DNA of 16,832 bases from an uncultured Microbacteriaceae bacterium. Its GTDB lineage: Bacteria > Actinomycetota > Actinomycetes > Actinomycetales > Microbacteriaceae. The translations under genes were made by a program, and so were the position numbers. The stretch is from NCBI GenBank assembly GCA_937896185.1, contig CALBMG010000232.1:1-16832 (forward strand), written 5' to 3'. Under the pieces are notes generated by a model. It was not told where the DNA came from. It ran no database searches and saw nothing but the letters and a program-made list of their open reading frames with translations. How positions within the stretch are numbered: position 1 is the stretch's first letter; each line of letters begins with the position of its first letter. This document shows positions 6,230-14,041 of the stretch, piece by piece.

Positions 6230-7684
6230 ATGTCGACGGTCGTTTCGCGTATCCGCGCGGCTGCCCGAGTCGCCACCACAGTGGCGCTCGTCGGGGCGGT
6301 CTCGGGTCTTACCGTCATTCCCGCATCGGCGGCTGGTGCAGCGACTGACCCTGCTGCGTCCAGCATGGGAATTGTGCTGCCCATCCTCAGCGAGCCCAGC
6401 GATGAATTGATGACGCAGGCGGAACTGGTCGAAGCGACGTCGGCGACAGGCGAATTTACTGCGTTAGCCGACCTGGCCGTCGAATATGGTGTCACCGTTG
6501 CGGTGGACAGTCGAATCTTGGCGAGCATCGAAGCTTTGGGGGATTCCATTCCCGACTCCGTTGCCGATTGGGAGACCACCATCGTCACCGAATCCCATCT
6601 GATCGTGTTGCCGTGGGCTAACGCCGACCCCATGGTGTTGATTTCGACGCAACCTACGGATCGCATCGGCGCCGATGAACTGGCCCGGTTGTCGGGTCAG
6701 GCAACCACCGAAATTACCGGCTGGGTGTCGGGTGCGGCAATTCCCGAAGGTGCCGCCTCGAAACTGGCGGGGCTGGGTTATTCCACCGTGCTGATTGATG
6801 ACACCGAATACACCGGTACGCGTCAGGTGTTGTCGACGGCGGCCACGGACCGAGCCTCAGAAGCTGTCGGCCACGATTCCACGACGAACATCACACAGAC
6901 CGCTCGGGCCCTGATCGCTGCGGGGCGTTCTGGAAGCATCTGGTTTGCTCTGGATTCGGACACACTTGATGTCACCAAGGTACGCGCCCTGTTGCGCATC
7001 ATCGCCGGCAACGAACAGGTGACCTTGACCCCGGTAGTGCCGCTGAATGTCGCTGACATCGGTCGAGACTTGGCGTTTCACAAATTTGAGCACCAGAAAA
7101 CCCTGAACACGATATTTACCCGTTTGCGCCGGGATCGCGCGTTCTCGACAATCGGCGCCGACCCGACAGTTCTGCTGTACCCACGGCTGCGCCATGTTGC
7201 AGCACTCAGTTCTGTGGGTAATTCGGCGGATTTTGCCGCTGCGGGAACCGAATACAAGCTGGGAAGTAACGAGGCGGAACGCCAGATCCGCATCGTCGAG
7301 GCGAGCGCCTACACAATCCTGGCCAGTCAGACCGCTTTCCCCGTCACGGTTGTGAATGACAGCAACACCGATGTGACCGTGAACCTCAAGGCTCGCTCGA
7401 AGTCCGCAATTGTCACCGTCTCAGAGCCCTCGCAGCTGGTGACTATTTCCGCGCACTCGTCGACCCGTGTGACGGTACCCCTTCAGGTGGTGTCCAACGG
7501 CAGCACCGAACTGACAATGAAATTGCAGACCCCTGCTGGTGTTCCCATGGGTTCGGTTACCCGTTTTGATATTTCGGCGTCGGCCCAGTGGGAAACCTTG
7601 ACGATTGTGAGCTTCGGGGCGATTGTGGCCACAGTATTGGCGTTAGGTGTGCTGCGCACGATTCGACGCCGGAGGGACAACTGA
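6230..7684 (+). CDS. DUF6049-like exported, membrane-anchored protein
   Basis: A 484-residue protein with a signal peptide (basic MSTVVSRIRAAAR, hydrophobic core, ASA at 32-34). A large extracytoplasmic part follows, then one C-terminal membrane helix (about 457-475) and a basic tail RTIRRRRDN. Position between pcnA and murJ equals that of M. tuberculosis Rv3909. Two segments resemble that DUF6049 family: the LPWANADP stretch, comparable with the family's conserved LPYxDPD-like motif, and a C-terminal beta-rich region from FPVTVVNDSNTDVTV. The assignment is from context and partial resemblance. At 484 residues it is clearly shorter than the mycobacterial protein (about 800). Function is unknown; coupling to murJ by a one-base overlap suggests a role in cell-wall assembly. 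ATG at 6230 is chosen because upstream codons overlap pcnA and a -10 box lies 7 bases before it. Confidence 0.85.
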   Translation: MSTVVSRIRAAARVATTVALVGAVSGLTVIPASAAGAATDPAASSMGIVLPILSEPSDELMTQAELVEATSATGEFTALADLAVEYGVTVAVDSRILASIEALGDSIPDSVADWETTIVTESHLIVLPWANADPMVLISTQPTDRIGADELARLSGQATTEITGWVSGAAIPEGAASKLAGLGYSTVLIDDTEYTGTRQVLSTAATDRASEAVGHDSTTNITQTARALIAAGRSGSIWFALDSDTLDVTKVRALLRIIAGNEQVTLTPVVPLNVADIGRDLAFHKFEHQKTLNTIFTRLRRDRAFSTIGADPTVLLYPRLRHVAALSSVGNSADFAAAGTEYKLGSNEAERQIRIVEASAYTILASQTAFPVTVVNDSNTDVTVNLKARSKSAIVTVSEPSQLVTISAHSSTRVTVPLQVVSNGSTELTMKLQTPAGVPMGSVTRFDISASAQWETLTIVSFGAIVATVLALGVLRTIRRRRDN

Positions 7685-9336
7685 TGACGGCGGGAAATAT
7701 TGGTCGTTCGAGCCTGCTGTTGGCGTCGGGCACCGTGGTGTCCCGAATTTTGGGATTCATCAGCGCGGTGGTGTTGGCGCAGACCTTGGGAACTGTGGGT
7801 CAGGGTGCCGACGCTTTCGCTTTGGCAAACCAACTGCCCAACAACATTTATGCGATTGTGGCAGGTGGAGTGTTGAGCGCCGTGTTGGTCCCGCAAATTG
7901 TGCGAGCCAGCCAACACGATGACGGCGGCGCCCGCTATATCAACAAACTGTTGACGTTGGGGTTGCTGGTGTTCGGAATTGTCGCCGTTGTGGCGACGGT
8001 GTGTGCGCCGTTGTTGGTCTCGCTATACGCGGGCCAAGGCTCGGACGCCGGTTTCGACGGTGAATCCCTCGCTCTGGCAACGGCTTTTGCGTGGTGGTGC
8101 CTGCCGCAGATCCTGTTCTATGCGATCTATGCGCTTTTGGGCGAGGTGTTGAATGCTCGCGGAGTTTTTGGGCCGTTCACCTGGGCTCCTGTCGTCAATA
8201 ACGTGATTGCAATTGCCGGAATGTTGGCGCTGACCGCAGCTTTTCCTGCCGAGCCGGGTGTCACACCGTTTTGGAACTCGTACCACTTTGCCGAGTGGTG
8301 GACCGCGGGCCCCATCGCCGTCCTGGCCGGTACGGCAACCCTGGGTGTTGCGGCCCAGTCGATGATTTTGTTCCTGTTCCTCCGTCGTGCGGGTGTGCAC
8401 TTCACCCCCGACTTCCGGTTCCGAGGGGTGGGATTGCGACGCGCCAGCCAGTTGGCGGGCTGGACGCTGGGAATGATTGTCTTGACCCAGATCGCGGGAT
8501 TGGTGCAAACCAATGTCGCGTCGATTGCGTCCGCCGATGGGCAACCCGCGATTGCCGTGTTGCGTTTTTCGTGGCTCGTGTTCATGTTGCCCCACTCTGT
8601 GGCCACGGTGTCTCTGGCTACCGCCTATTTCACCCGGATGAGCGCCGATGTACGCGACGGTCGCTGGGAATCACTGTCTCGTGACATTGTCGAGTCGGTT
8701 GCGCGAATCGGACTGTTTATGTTCCTTGCCACTGCAGGAATTGTGACCCTGAGCGTGCCCATTTCTGCCGTATTCTCGTCGGAACCCGAAACCGTAGTCG
8801 AAATGGCGACCGTTTTGGCTGGATTTGCCGTCGGTCTCGTGCCGTTCAGCGTCGTTTTCGTGATGCAGCGAATTTTCTATGCGCTCGAGGACACTCGCAC
8901 CCCGTTTGTTGTGCAAATCGTGCACTCCGGGGTGTTCATTGTGGGTGCGCTGCTGATCGGTGCCGGTAACAATGGCCACATTGCGCGGGAATTGGCGTTG
9001 CTGACCAGCCTCGTGGGCTTCATCCAGGCCGGATTGTTGGTGGCGTTGTTGCGTCGCCGACTCGGTTCGGTGGGGCTTCGTGAACTCGCACGTCACGGCA
9101 GCCGTTTCGTTATCGCCGGAATTGTTGCTGTTGTGGCGGGTTACCTGACGCTCTCTGCCGTGGGTTTCAGCATCGACCGGTACATGGATCAGCACTTCAG
9201 CTTTGGGTCAATGCCCACCACGCTCGTGATCCTTTCCGGCGTTGGCGCCGTGATGACGGCGGGATACTCCGCCACGTTGTTGTTGCTGCGCGACCCTCAC
9301 ATGGGGGCAATTGTGTCGGGTCTGCGCCGGCGCTAG
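7684..9336 (+). CDS. murJ: Lipid II flippase MurJ (MviN family)
   Basis: A 550-residue integral membrane protein with about 14 hydrophobic segments, of the MOP-exporter MviN/MurJ family, which moves lipid II across the cytoplasmic membrane for peptidoglycan synthesis. Family marks include the opening SSLLLASGTVVSRILGF (residues 9-25, with the conserved arginine), QGADAFALANQLPNNIY (about 40-56) and the FYALEDTRTP motif. The start ATG overlaps the preceding stop (TGATG) and has GGAGGG at 7671-7676 seven bases upstream; a longer frame from 7588 is rejected. Unlike the mycobacterial protein it has no fused C-terminal pseudokinase and FhaA-binding extension: it ends GLRRR soon after the last helix. 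It converges on the transporter gene with a four-base stop-codon overlap. Confidence 0.94.
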   Translation: MTAGNIGRSSLLLASGTVVSRILGFISAVVLAQTLGTVGQGADAFALANQLPNNIYAIVAGGVLSAVLVPQIVRASQHDDGGARYINKLLTLGLLVFGIVAVVATVCAPLLVSLYAGQGSDAGFDGESLALATAFAWWCLPQILFYAIYALLGEVLNARGVFGPFTWAPVVNNVIAIAGMLALTAAFPAEPGVTPFWNSYHFAEWWTAGPIAVLAGTATLGVAAQSMILFLFLRRAGVHFTPDFRFRGVGLRRASQLAGWTLGMIVLTQIAGLVQTNVASIASADGQPAIAVLRFSWLVFMLPHSVATVSLATAYFTRMSADVRDGRWESLSRDIVESVARIGLFMFLATAGIVTLSVPISAVFSSEPETVVEMATVLAGFAVGLVPFSVVFVMQRIFYALEDTRTPFVVQIVHSGVFIVGALLIGAGNNGHIARELALLTSLVGFIQAGLLVALLRRRLGSVGLRELARHGSRFVIAGIVAVVAGYLTLSAVGFSIDRYMDQHFSFGSMPTTLVILSGVGAVMTAGYSATLLLLRDPHMGAIVSGLRRR

Positions 9337-10310
9337 CGCGATGCTGGGGTGGCGTTAATTCGTGCGCGCACCGCGAGAGTGGCCCACATCACGACAGCCG
9401 CGGCCGCACACCACACCAAGAGGTCGACAATTTCACCGAAAAACAGCGCGGCCCACAGAATTGTCAGCACGGGCTGCACCAACTGAATTTGACTAACACG
9501 CGTCATCGGGCCAATGGCGAGGCCCCGATACCAGGCAAAAAAGCCCAGAAACATGCTGACAACGGTCAAATATCCGAATCCCAGCCATGCCTCAGGGGTG
9601 ACCTTCCACGTGAAACCGTCGAGGCTCGCAATCGTCAACGGAACCATAAAGGGCAGTGCAACGACCAAGGCCCAACTGATGGTCTGCCACGAACCAATCT
9701 CGCGCGACAATAGCCCGCCCTCGGCGTAACCGATTGCGGCACACAGCACAGCAGCGACCAAGAGCAGATCGGCAGGAGAAACCCCCGCGCCACCCTCGTG
9801 AGTGATGGCGGAAAAGCCCATAACCGACACCGCACCCAAACCAGCAGCGACCCAAAACAGTAGTGACGGTCGCTCTCTGCCGCGAAGCACCGCGGCCACG
9901 GCCGTCATCGCGGGCAGTAGGCCGATGATGACCGCACCATGCGACGACGGAACATGCTGCAGGGCATACGACGTAAAGAACGGGAACCCGACGACAACAC
10001 CGGCAGCGACAATCGCAATCCGGACGAACTGTCGCACCGTGGGAATGGCCGTTCGTGTGGCCGCCAGCACGATGATCGCCAAGATTGCGGCACCCACCGC
10101 GCGGCCAGCACCCACAAAAAGACTGGGAAAACTGTGCAGCGCTAAACCAGTCATGGGCAAACTCAACGAAAACGAGACCACACCCAACAGCCCAAAGAAA
10201 ATTCCAACTGCCGGCGATGTCTCTCGAAGTGGCCGCTTCCGCGCATCCCCCGAGCCCAGATGGGTTGATGTGTTACCAGCGGAGCGGTGTGAACGATTGA
10301 AGTCCACCAT
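9333..10310 (-). CDS. EamA-family (DMT superfamily) transporter
   Basis: A 325-residue protein with a hydrophilic ~33-residue N-terminus and about ten membrane helices arranged as two EamA repeats (about 35-155 and 175-310). The second repeat contains the typical WYRGLAIGPMTRVSQIQLVQPVLT segment, here split for length: WYRGLAIG then RVSQIQLVQPVLT. Members export metabolites or amino acids, but the substrate cannot be told from sequence. ATG at 10310 is chosen because GAAAGG lies 11 bases upstream; a GTG three codons earlier is only two bases from that element. It lies between murJ (convergent) and trxB (divergent), where mycobacteria have sigM and its anti-sigma factor instead, so it is an accessory insertion in the conserved block. 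No base-composition change is evident by eye. Confidence 0.88.
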   Translation of the reverse strand: MVDFNRSHRSAGNTSTHLGSGDARKRPLRETSPAVGIFFGLLGVVSFSLSLPMTGLALHSFPSLFVGAGRAVGAAILAIIVLAATRTAIPTVRQFVRIAIVAAGVVVGFPFFTSYALQHVPSSHGAVIIGLLPAMTAVAAVLRGRERPSLLFWVAAGLGAVSVMGFSAITHEGGAGVSPADLLLVAAVLCAAIGYAEGGLLSREIGSWQTISWALVVALPFMVPLTIASLDGFTWKVTPEAWLGFGYLTVVSMFLGFFAWYRGLAIGPMTRVSQIQLVQPVLTILWAALFFGEIVDLLVWCAAAAVVMWATLAVRARINATPASR

Positions 10311-10344
10311 GACTATCACAGCCTTTCGTCACACAGCCTAACAA

Positions 10345-10366
10345 TTCGGCCCGTAAATCCGCCGAA
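10345..10366. promoter_or_regulatory. Inverted repeat in the eamA/trxB divergent promoter region
   Basis: TTCGGC and GCCGAA form a perfect 6-bp inverted repeat with a 10-base spacer in the 128-bp region between the divergent transporter and trxB starts. A TANNNT-like TAGGCT on the minus strand (10335-10340) lies next to it, so it could be an operator for either gene. No regulator is identified. Confidence 0.3.
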
Positions 10367-10402
10367 CCGCGGCACTCCGCCCTCAACGGGAATATCGCCG
10401 TC

Positions 10403-10408
10403 TAAACT
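10403..10408 (+). promoter_or_regulatory. Candidate -10 box for trxB
   Basis: TAAACT fits the actinobacterial TANNNT -10 pattern and sits 30 bases upstream of the trxB GTG, leaving room for a short leader that carries the GAAAGGA ribosome binding site (10426-10432). No convincing -35 hexamer is seen at the right distance. Confidence 0.35.
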
Positions 10409-10438
10409 TTGATTGACTCTGCGTCGAAAGGATTCGCT

Positions 10439-11359
10439 GTGCGCGATCTCATCATCATTGGTTCTGGTCCCTCCGGTTACACGGCCGCAATCTATGCTGC
10501 CCGTGCCGAACTTAAGCCCCTCGTCATCACGTCGAGCGTGAAAATGGGTGGCGACCTGATGAACACCACTGAGGTGGACAACTTCCCCGGCTTCCCCGAG
10601 GGCGTCATGGGTCCCGAGCTCATGATGAACATGCAGGCACAGGCCGAACGTCACGGTGCAGAACTGGTATTCGATGACGCCGTCAGCGTCGACCTGACCG
10701 GTGACATCAAAAAAGTCACCCTGGGCAATGGTGATGTGCTGGAATCTCGTGCTGTCATCATTTCGACCGGAAGCGAATACCGCCGACTGGGACTCGACGA
10801 CGAGGCGCGCCTCAGCGGATTCGGTGTGTCCTGGTGTGCAACCTGCGACGGCGCATTCTTCCGCAAGCGCACCGTAGCCGTCGTCGGTGGTGGCGACTCG
10901 GCAATGGAAGAAGCCACGTTCCTCACCCGTTTCGCCGACAAGGTGTACATCCTGCACCGCAGCGACAACTTCCGCGCCTCGCCCGCCATGCTGACTCGCG
11001 CACAGTCCGACCCCAAAATCGAGTTCATCACCGGTGTAACAGTCACCGGAATTCACGGAACCGACCAGGTCTCCGGTGTTGAATTGACCGACTCGACCGG
11101 TTCCACCCGTGAACTGGCGCTTGACGGCCTCTTTGTCGCCATCGGCGCCGACCCCCGCACCGACCTGATTGCCAGCCAGGTGGAACTCACCGCAGACGGC
11201 ACCATTGCCGTCGACGGCCGCAGCTCACGCACCAACCTCCCCGGTGTTTTTGCTGCCGGCGATGTGATCGACCCCACATACCGACAGGCCATCACCGCGG
11301 CCGGAAGTGGTGCTGTGGCCGCACTTGACGCCCAGCACTTCCTCGAATCCGCCCATTAA
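10439..11359 (+). CDS. trxB: Thioredoxin-disulfide reductase (NADPH, FAD)
   Basis: A 306-residue flavoenzyme that transfers electrons from NADPH through FAD to thioredoxin in the cytosol. The FAD-binding GSGPSGYTAAIYAARA starts at residue 8, the redox-active CATC is at 133-136 (SWCATCDGAFF), the NADPH-binding VVGGGDSAMEEA at 148-159, and the second FAD motif GVFAAGDV at 269-276. Length matches bacterial low-molecular-weight TrxB. The GTG at 10439 has a GAAAGGA Shine-Dalgarno six bases upstream and places MRDLIIIGSG at the N-terminus as in homologues; a TTG ten codons earlier is rejected. trxA follows after 38 bases, so its partner is encoded directly downstream. Confidence 0.97.
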   Translation: MRDLIIIGSGPSGYTAAIYAARAELKPLVITSSVKMGGDLMNTTEVDNFPGFPEGVMGPELMMNMQAQAERHGAELVFDDAVSVDLTGDIKKVTLGNGDVLESRAVIISTGSEYRRLGLDDEARLSGFGVSWCATCDGAFFRKRTVAVVGGGDSAMEEATFLTRFADKVYILHRSDNFRASPAMLTRAQSDPKIEFITGVTVTGIHGTDQVSGVELTDSTGSTRELALDGLFVAIGADPRTDLIASQVELTADGTIAVDGRSSRTNLPGVFAAGDVIDPTYRQAITAAGSGAVAALDAQHFLESAH

Positions 11360-11366
11360 TTTTCGT

Positions 11367-11372
11367 TAGACT
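11367..11372 (+). promoter_or_regulatory. Candidate internal -10 box before trxA
   Basis: TAGACT, identical to the hexamers of the divergent promoter at 6213-6222, lies 25 bases upstream of the trxA ATG in the short trxB-trxA gap. It could give trxA and the downstream genes extra transcription. There is no recognisable -35, so this is tentative. Confidence 0.3.
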
Positions 11373-11397
11373 CAAAACACCACCGAGAGGACACACC

Positions 11398-11724
11398 ATG
11401 AGCGCCGCCCGCGATGTAACCGATGCAACTTTTGCCGCCGAGGTCCTGCAGAACGACAAGCCCGTGATTGTGGACTTCTGGGCCCCTTGGTGTGGTCCCT
11501 GCCGTGCGGTTTCGCCCATCCTCGATGCGATTGCCGAGGCTCACGCCGACAAAATCGATATCGTCAAGCTCAACGTCGACGACTTCCCCGACCTTGCGGC
11601 CGAATACAACATCCTCAACATCCCCGCCATGAAGGTTTTCCAGGGCGGCCAAGTTGTGAAGTCCATTACCGGTGCAAAGCCGAGGCCCGCTCTCGAAGCG
11701 GATCTCGCTGACTTTATTGGCTGA
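11398..11724 (+). CDS. trxA: Thioredoxin
   Basis: A 108-residue classical thioredoxin. The active site is WCGPC (31-35) within VDFWAPWCGPC, and the cis-proline loop is NIPAMKVF followed by the GG turn. It reduces protein disulfides and is regenerated by the TrxB encoded upstream. The ATG has GAGAGGA at 11385-11391, six bases away. The next gene begins eight bases after its stop. In M. tuberculosis the thioredoxin gene at this location (trxC) is followed by cwlM; here an aminotransferase takes that place. Confidence 0.97.
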   Translation: MSAARDVTDATFAAEVLQNDKPVIVDFWAPWCGPCRAVSPILDAIAEAHADKIDIVKLNVDDFPDLAAEYNILNIPAMKVFQGGQVVKSITGAKPRPALEADLADFIG

Positions 11725-11731
11725 TAACCCC

Positions 11732-13036
11732 GTGGTTTCGGGCACACAAGGGACAACCCTCGACGACTGGCGCGGTCATTACGCAGACCGCACCTCTGGT
11801 CTGAGCGCCAGTGAGGTTCGCGCACTGTTTGCCGTGGCGTCACGCCCCGAGGTCGTATCACTCGCTGGTGGAATGCCCGCCGTTTCCGCGCTACCTCTCG
11901 ACCTGATCACCAACACGATGACAAAGGTGATGCGTGAACAGGGTGCGGCGGCGCTGCAATACGGCTCTGGGCAGGGTCTTCCCGTTCTGCGGGAACAGAT
12001 TCTTGAAGTCTGTGCCCTCGAAGGCATCTCGGCGAGCGCCAACAACCTCGTGATCACGACCGGTTCACAACAAGCCCTCGACCTGATCACCAAACTGTTC
12101 ATCGACGAAGGCGACGTAGTTTTTGCCGAATCGCCCAGCTATTTAGGCGCTTTGGGAATTTTCCGCTCCTATCAGGCCGACGTTCAGCACGTCGACACTG
12201 ACGAAGAAGGCATGATTCCCGAGGCTCTCGAGGATGCCATCGCACGCGCGCAGGCAGCGGGTAAAACCCTCAAGTTGTTGTACCTGATTCCGAACTTCCA
12301 GAACCCGTCTGGCGTGACCCTCAGTGCGGATCGTCGCCCGCGCCTCATTGAGATCGCCAAACGACACAAGATTCTTATTATCGAAGACAACCCGTACGGG
12401 CTGTTGTGGTTCGACACGCCCTCGCCCGACGCTATGCGATCGATCGACGAGGACGGAATCGTCTATTTGGGTTCATTTTCAAAGATGTTTGCCCCCGGTT
12501 TCCGTGTGGGTTGGGCTCTCGCACCTCACGCAATCCGCGAAAAATTGGTTCTCGCCGCGGAATCCGCCATCCTGTGCCCCAGCGCTCTCACGCAGATGGT
12601 CATCAGCGATTACTTGGCAACTTCTGACTGGAAAGCCCAAATTGATGTCTTCCGTGGACTGTACCGCGGTCGACGCGACGCCATGTTGGGCGCCTTAGAC
12701 GAATATCTGCCCGGTTTCCACCGCACCGAACCTAACGGTGGCTTTTATGTGTGGTTATCGTTGCCGGAATACCTCGATTCCAAGGCGATGCTGCCGCGTG
12801 CGGTCAGTGAACTTGTGGCGTACACACCGGGTACGGCGTTTTACACGAACGGTTTGGGCCGATCCAACATTCGTTTGGCGTTCTGTTACCCCACCGAAGA
12901 GGACATTCGCGAGGGCGTGCGCCGTCTTTCCGAGGTAATTCGCCAAGAATCAGAGCTTTTTGACACCTTCTCGCCCCCGATTGCCGACGTCACACAGTTG
13001 TCGCACGTCGTTTCACCACCACCGGACCTCGCGTAA
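11732..13036 (+). CDS. PLP-dependent aminotransferase, fold type I (LysN/ARO8-like class)
   Basis: A 434-residue fold-type I aminotransferase without the N-terminal helix-turn-helix of MocR regulators. It carries SLAGGMPA (43-50), YGSGQGLPVLRE (77-88), the substrate/cofactor loop NPSG (191-194) and EDNPYG (218-223, PLP-ring aspartate and tyrosine). The PLP lysine is K251 in GSFSKMFAPGFRVGW, and a carboxylate-binding arginine lies in SNIRLAFCY. These features resemble the 2-aminoadipate/aromatic transaminase group; the substrate is not known. The GTG eight bases after the trxA stop is preferred; a TTG five codons earlier overlaps trxA and cannot be excluded. No good Shine-Dalgarno is seen, so translation is probably coupled to trxA. 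The C-terminus has a ~20-residue low-complexity tail. The ATP-grasp ligase gene follows after nine bases. Confidence 0.88.
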   Translation: MVSGTQGTTLDDWRGHYADRTSGLSASEVRALFAVASRPEVVSLAGGMPAVSALPLDLITNTMTKVMREQGAAALQYGSGQGLPVLREQILEVCALEGISASANNLVITTGSQQALDLITKLFIDEGDVVFAESPSYLGALGIFRSYQADVQHVDTDEEGMIPEALEDAIARAQAAGKTLKLLYLIPNFQNPSGVTLSADRRPRLIEIAKRHKILIIEDNPYGLLWFDTPSPDAMRSIDEDGIVYLGSFSKMFAPGFRVGWALAPHAIREKLVLAAESAILCPSALTQMVISDYLATSDWKAQIDVFRGLYRGRRDAMLGALDEYLPGFHRTEPNGGFYVWLSLPEYLDSKAMLPRAVSELVAYTPGTAFYTNGLGRSNIRLAFCYPTEEDIREGVRRLSEVIRQESELFDTFSPPIADVTQLSHVVSPPPDLA

Positions 13037-13045
13037 GGAGCCCTC

Positions 13046-13993
13046 GTGACCTCAACCCCTCGTGTCGCCGTATTAGCCGGTGGAATTTCCCATGAACGCG
13101 ATATTTCGCTGACCTCGGGCCGTCTTCTCGCCGAAGCACTGTCACATCAGGGCCTTCGCGTGGATTTGCGCGACTCCGATGCTGCGCTGATTCCGTCGTT
13201 GCTCACGGATCGACCCGATGTGATTTGGCCGGTACTACACGGCACCAGCGGCGAGGACGGTTCACTGCTGGGAATCCTTGAAACCCTGGGCATTCCCACG
13301 GTGGGATCCAATGCTGCCGCCACCCGACTGGCGTGGGATAAGCCTTCGGCTAAAACCGTGGTGGAGCGCGCCGGTGTGGCAACCCCAAACTCGATGACGT
13401 TGACGCGCGATGCATTCCGTGAACTGGGTGCCGAGGGTGTGTTATCGGTGATTGCCGATAGTTTTGGCTTCCCCGTGGCCGTGAAACCCGCTCGTGGAGG
13501 TTCCGCTCAGGGCGTTTCGATGGTGAATTCACTCGACGAACTGCGTCGTGGGCTTGTGCACGCCTACACATACAGTGACCAGGCCCTCATCGAACGTCAG
13601 ATTGTCGGCACCGAGGTGTGCGTTACCGTCCTGCAGACGGCCGCTGGGCGCACTGTTCTTCCCGCAGTAGAGATTGAGCCACTGAGCGGCTTCTATGGCT
13701 TTGAGGAGCGTTACAACGCCGGAGAAACTCGTTTCTTCACCCCCGCGAGGCTCGACGCCGCCGTGTCGTCGGTGGTTCACGACACCGCATTGCTCGTGCA
13801 CGAGGCTTTAGGGCTGGGTCACATTTCTCGAGTCGATCTGATTGTGGATGGCAACGGTGTCCCGTGGTTCCTGGAGGCGAGCGTCAGCCCCGGTCTGACC
13901 GATACTTCCACCGTGGCACTGGCCCTCGAGGCCACACAAATCGATCCCGGTGCCGCGTTTGCGGAACTGGTTCAGGACGCTTTCACCGCATAG
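13046..13993 (+). CDS. D-alanine--D-alanine ligase-like ATP-grasp enzyme
   Basis: A 315-residue ATP-grasp ligase with Ddl architecture: GGISHERDISLTSG (12-25), LHGTSGEDGSLLGILE (64-79), KPARGGSAQGVS (147-158), an omega-loop-like YGFEERYNAG (217-226), SRVDLIVD (261-268) and the end motif LEASVSPGLTDTS (276-288). Ddl joins two D-alanines for peptidoglycan precursors. Compared from memory with E. coli DdlB, the general-base glutamate, the omega-loop tyrosine and the arginine/aspartate pair are kept. The metal-ligand Asn of EANTSPGMT is Ser279, the ATP-contacting Lys before the omega-loop Tyr is Arg222, and the Leu after Ser288 is Thr. It may be an active variant Ddl or a paralogue with another substrate. 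The GTG start has AAGGAG overlapping the preceding stop. It is the last gene of the trxB-trxA-aminotransferase operon. Confidence 0.85.
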   Translation: MTSTPRVAVLAGGISHERDISLTSGRLLAEALSHQGLRVDLRDSDAALIPSLLTDRPDVIWPVLHGTSGEDGSLLGILETLGIPTVGSNAAATRLAWDKPSAKTVVERAGVATPNSMTLTRDAFRELGAEGVLSVIADSFGFPVAVKPARGGSAQGVSMVNSLDELRRGLVHAYTYSDQALIERQIVGTEVCVTVLQTAAGRTVLPAVEIEPLSGFYGFEERYNAGETRFFTPARLDAAVSSVVHDTALLVHEALGLGHISRVDLIVDGNGVPWFLEASVSPGLTDTSTVALALEATQIDPGAAFAELVQDAFTA

Positions 13994-14041
13994 GCTCGGG
14001 CCGGCGTGACGCGCGTAGCTCCTGACGGCCTTCATCACCAA

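Noticed and set aside
6205..6666. N-terminal extension of pcnA by about 154 codons
   Set aside because: It is antisense to the signal peptide and N-terminal part of the DUF6049-like gene, has no family similarity, and the ATG at 6204 has a fitting -10 box.
8023..8606. Two long minus-strand frames inside murJ
   Set aside because: Charged, repeat-like compositions typical of the reverse complement of a membrane protein gene; the murJ frame is well supported.
9602..9617. CCTTCCACGTGAAACC, a 12/16 match to parS inside the transporter gene
   Set aside because: The right half agrees well but four mismatches, three of them in the left arm, and a coding location make chance similarity likely. ParB ChIP data would decide.
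10316..11056. 246-codon minus-strand frame opposite trxB
   Set aside because: Low-information shadow of trxB; no ribosome binding site or domain.
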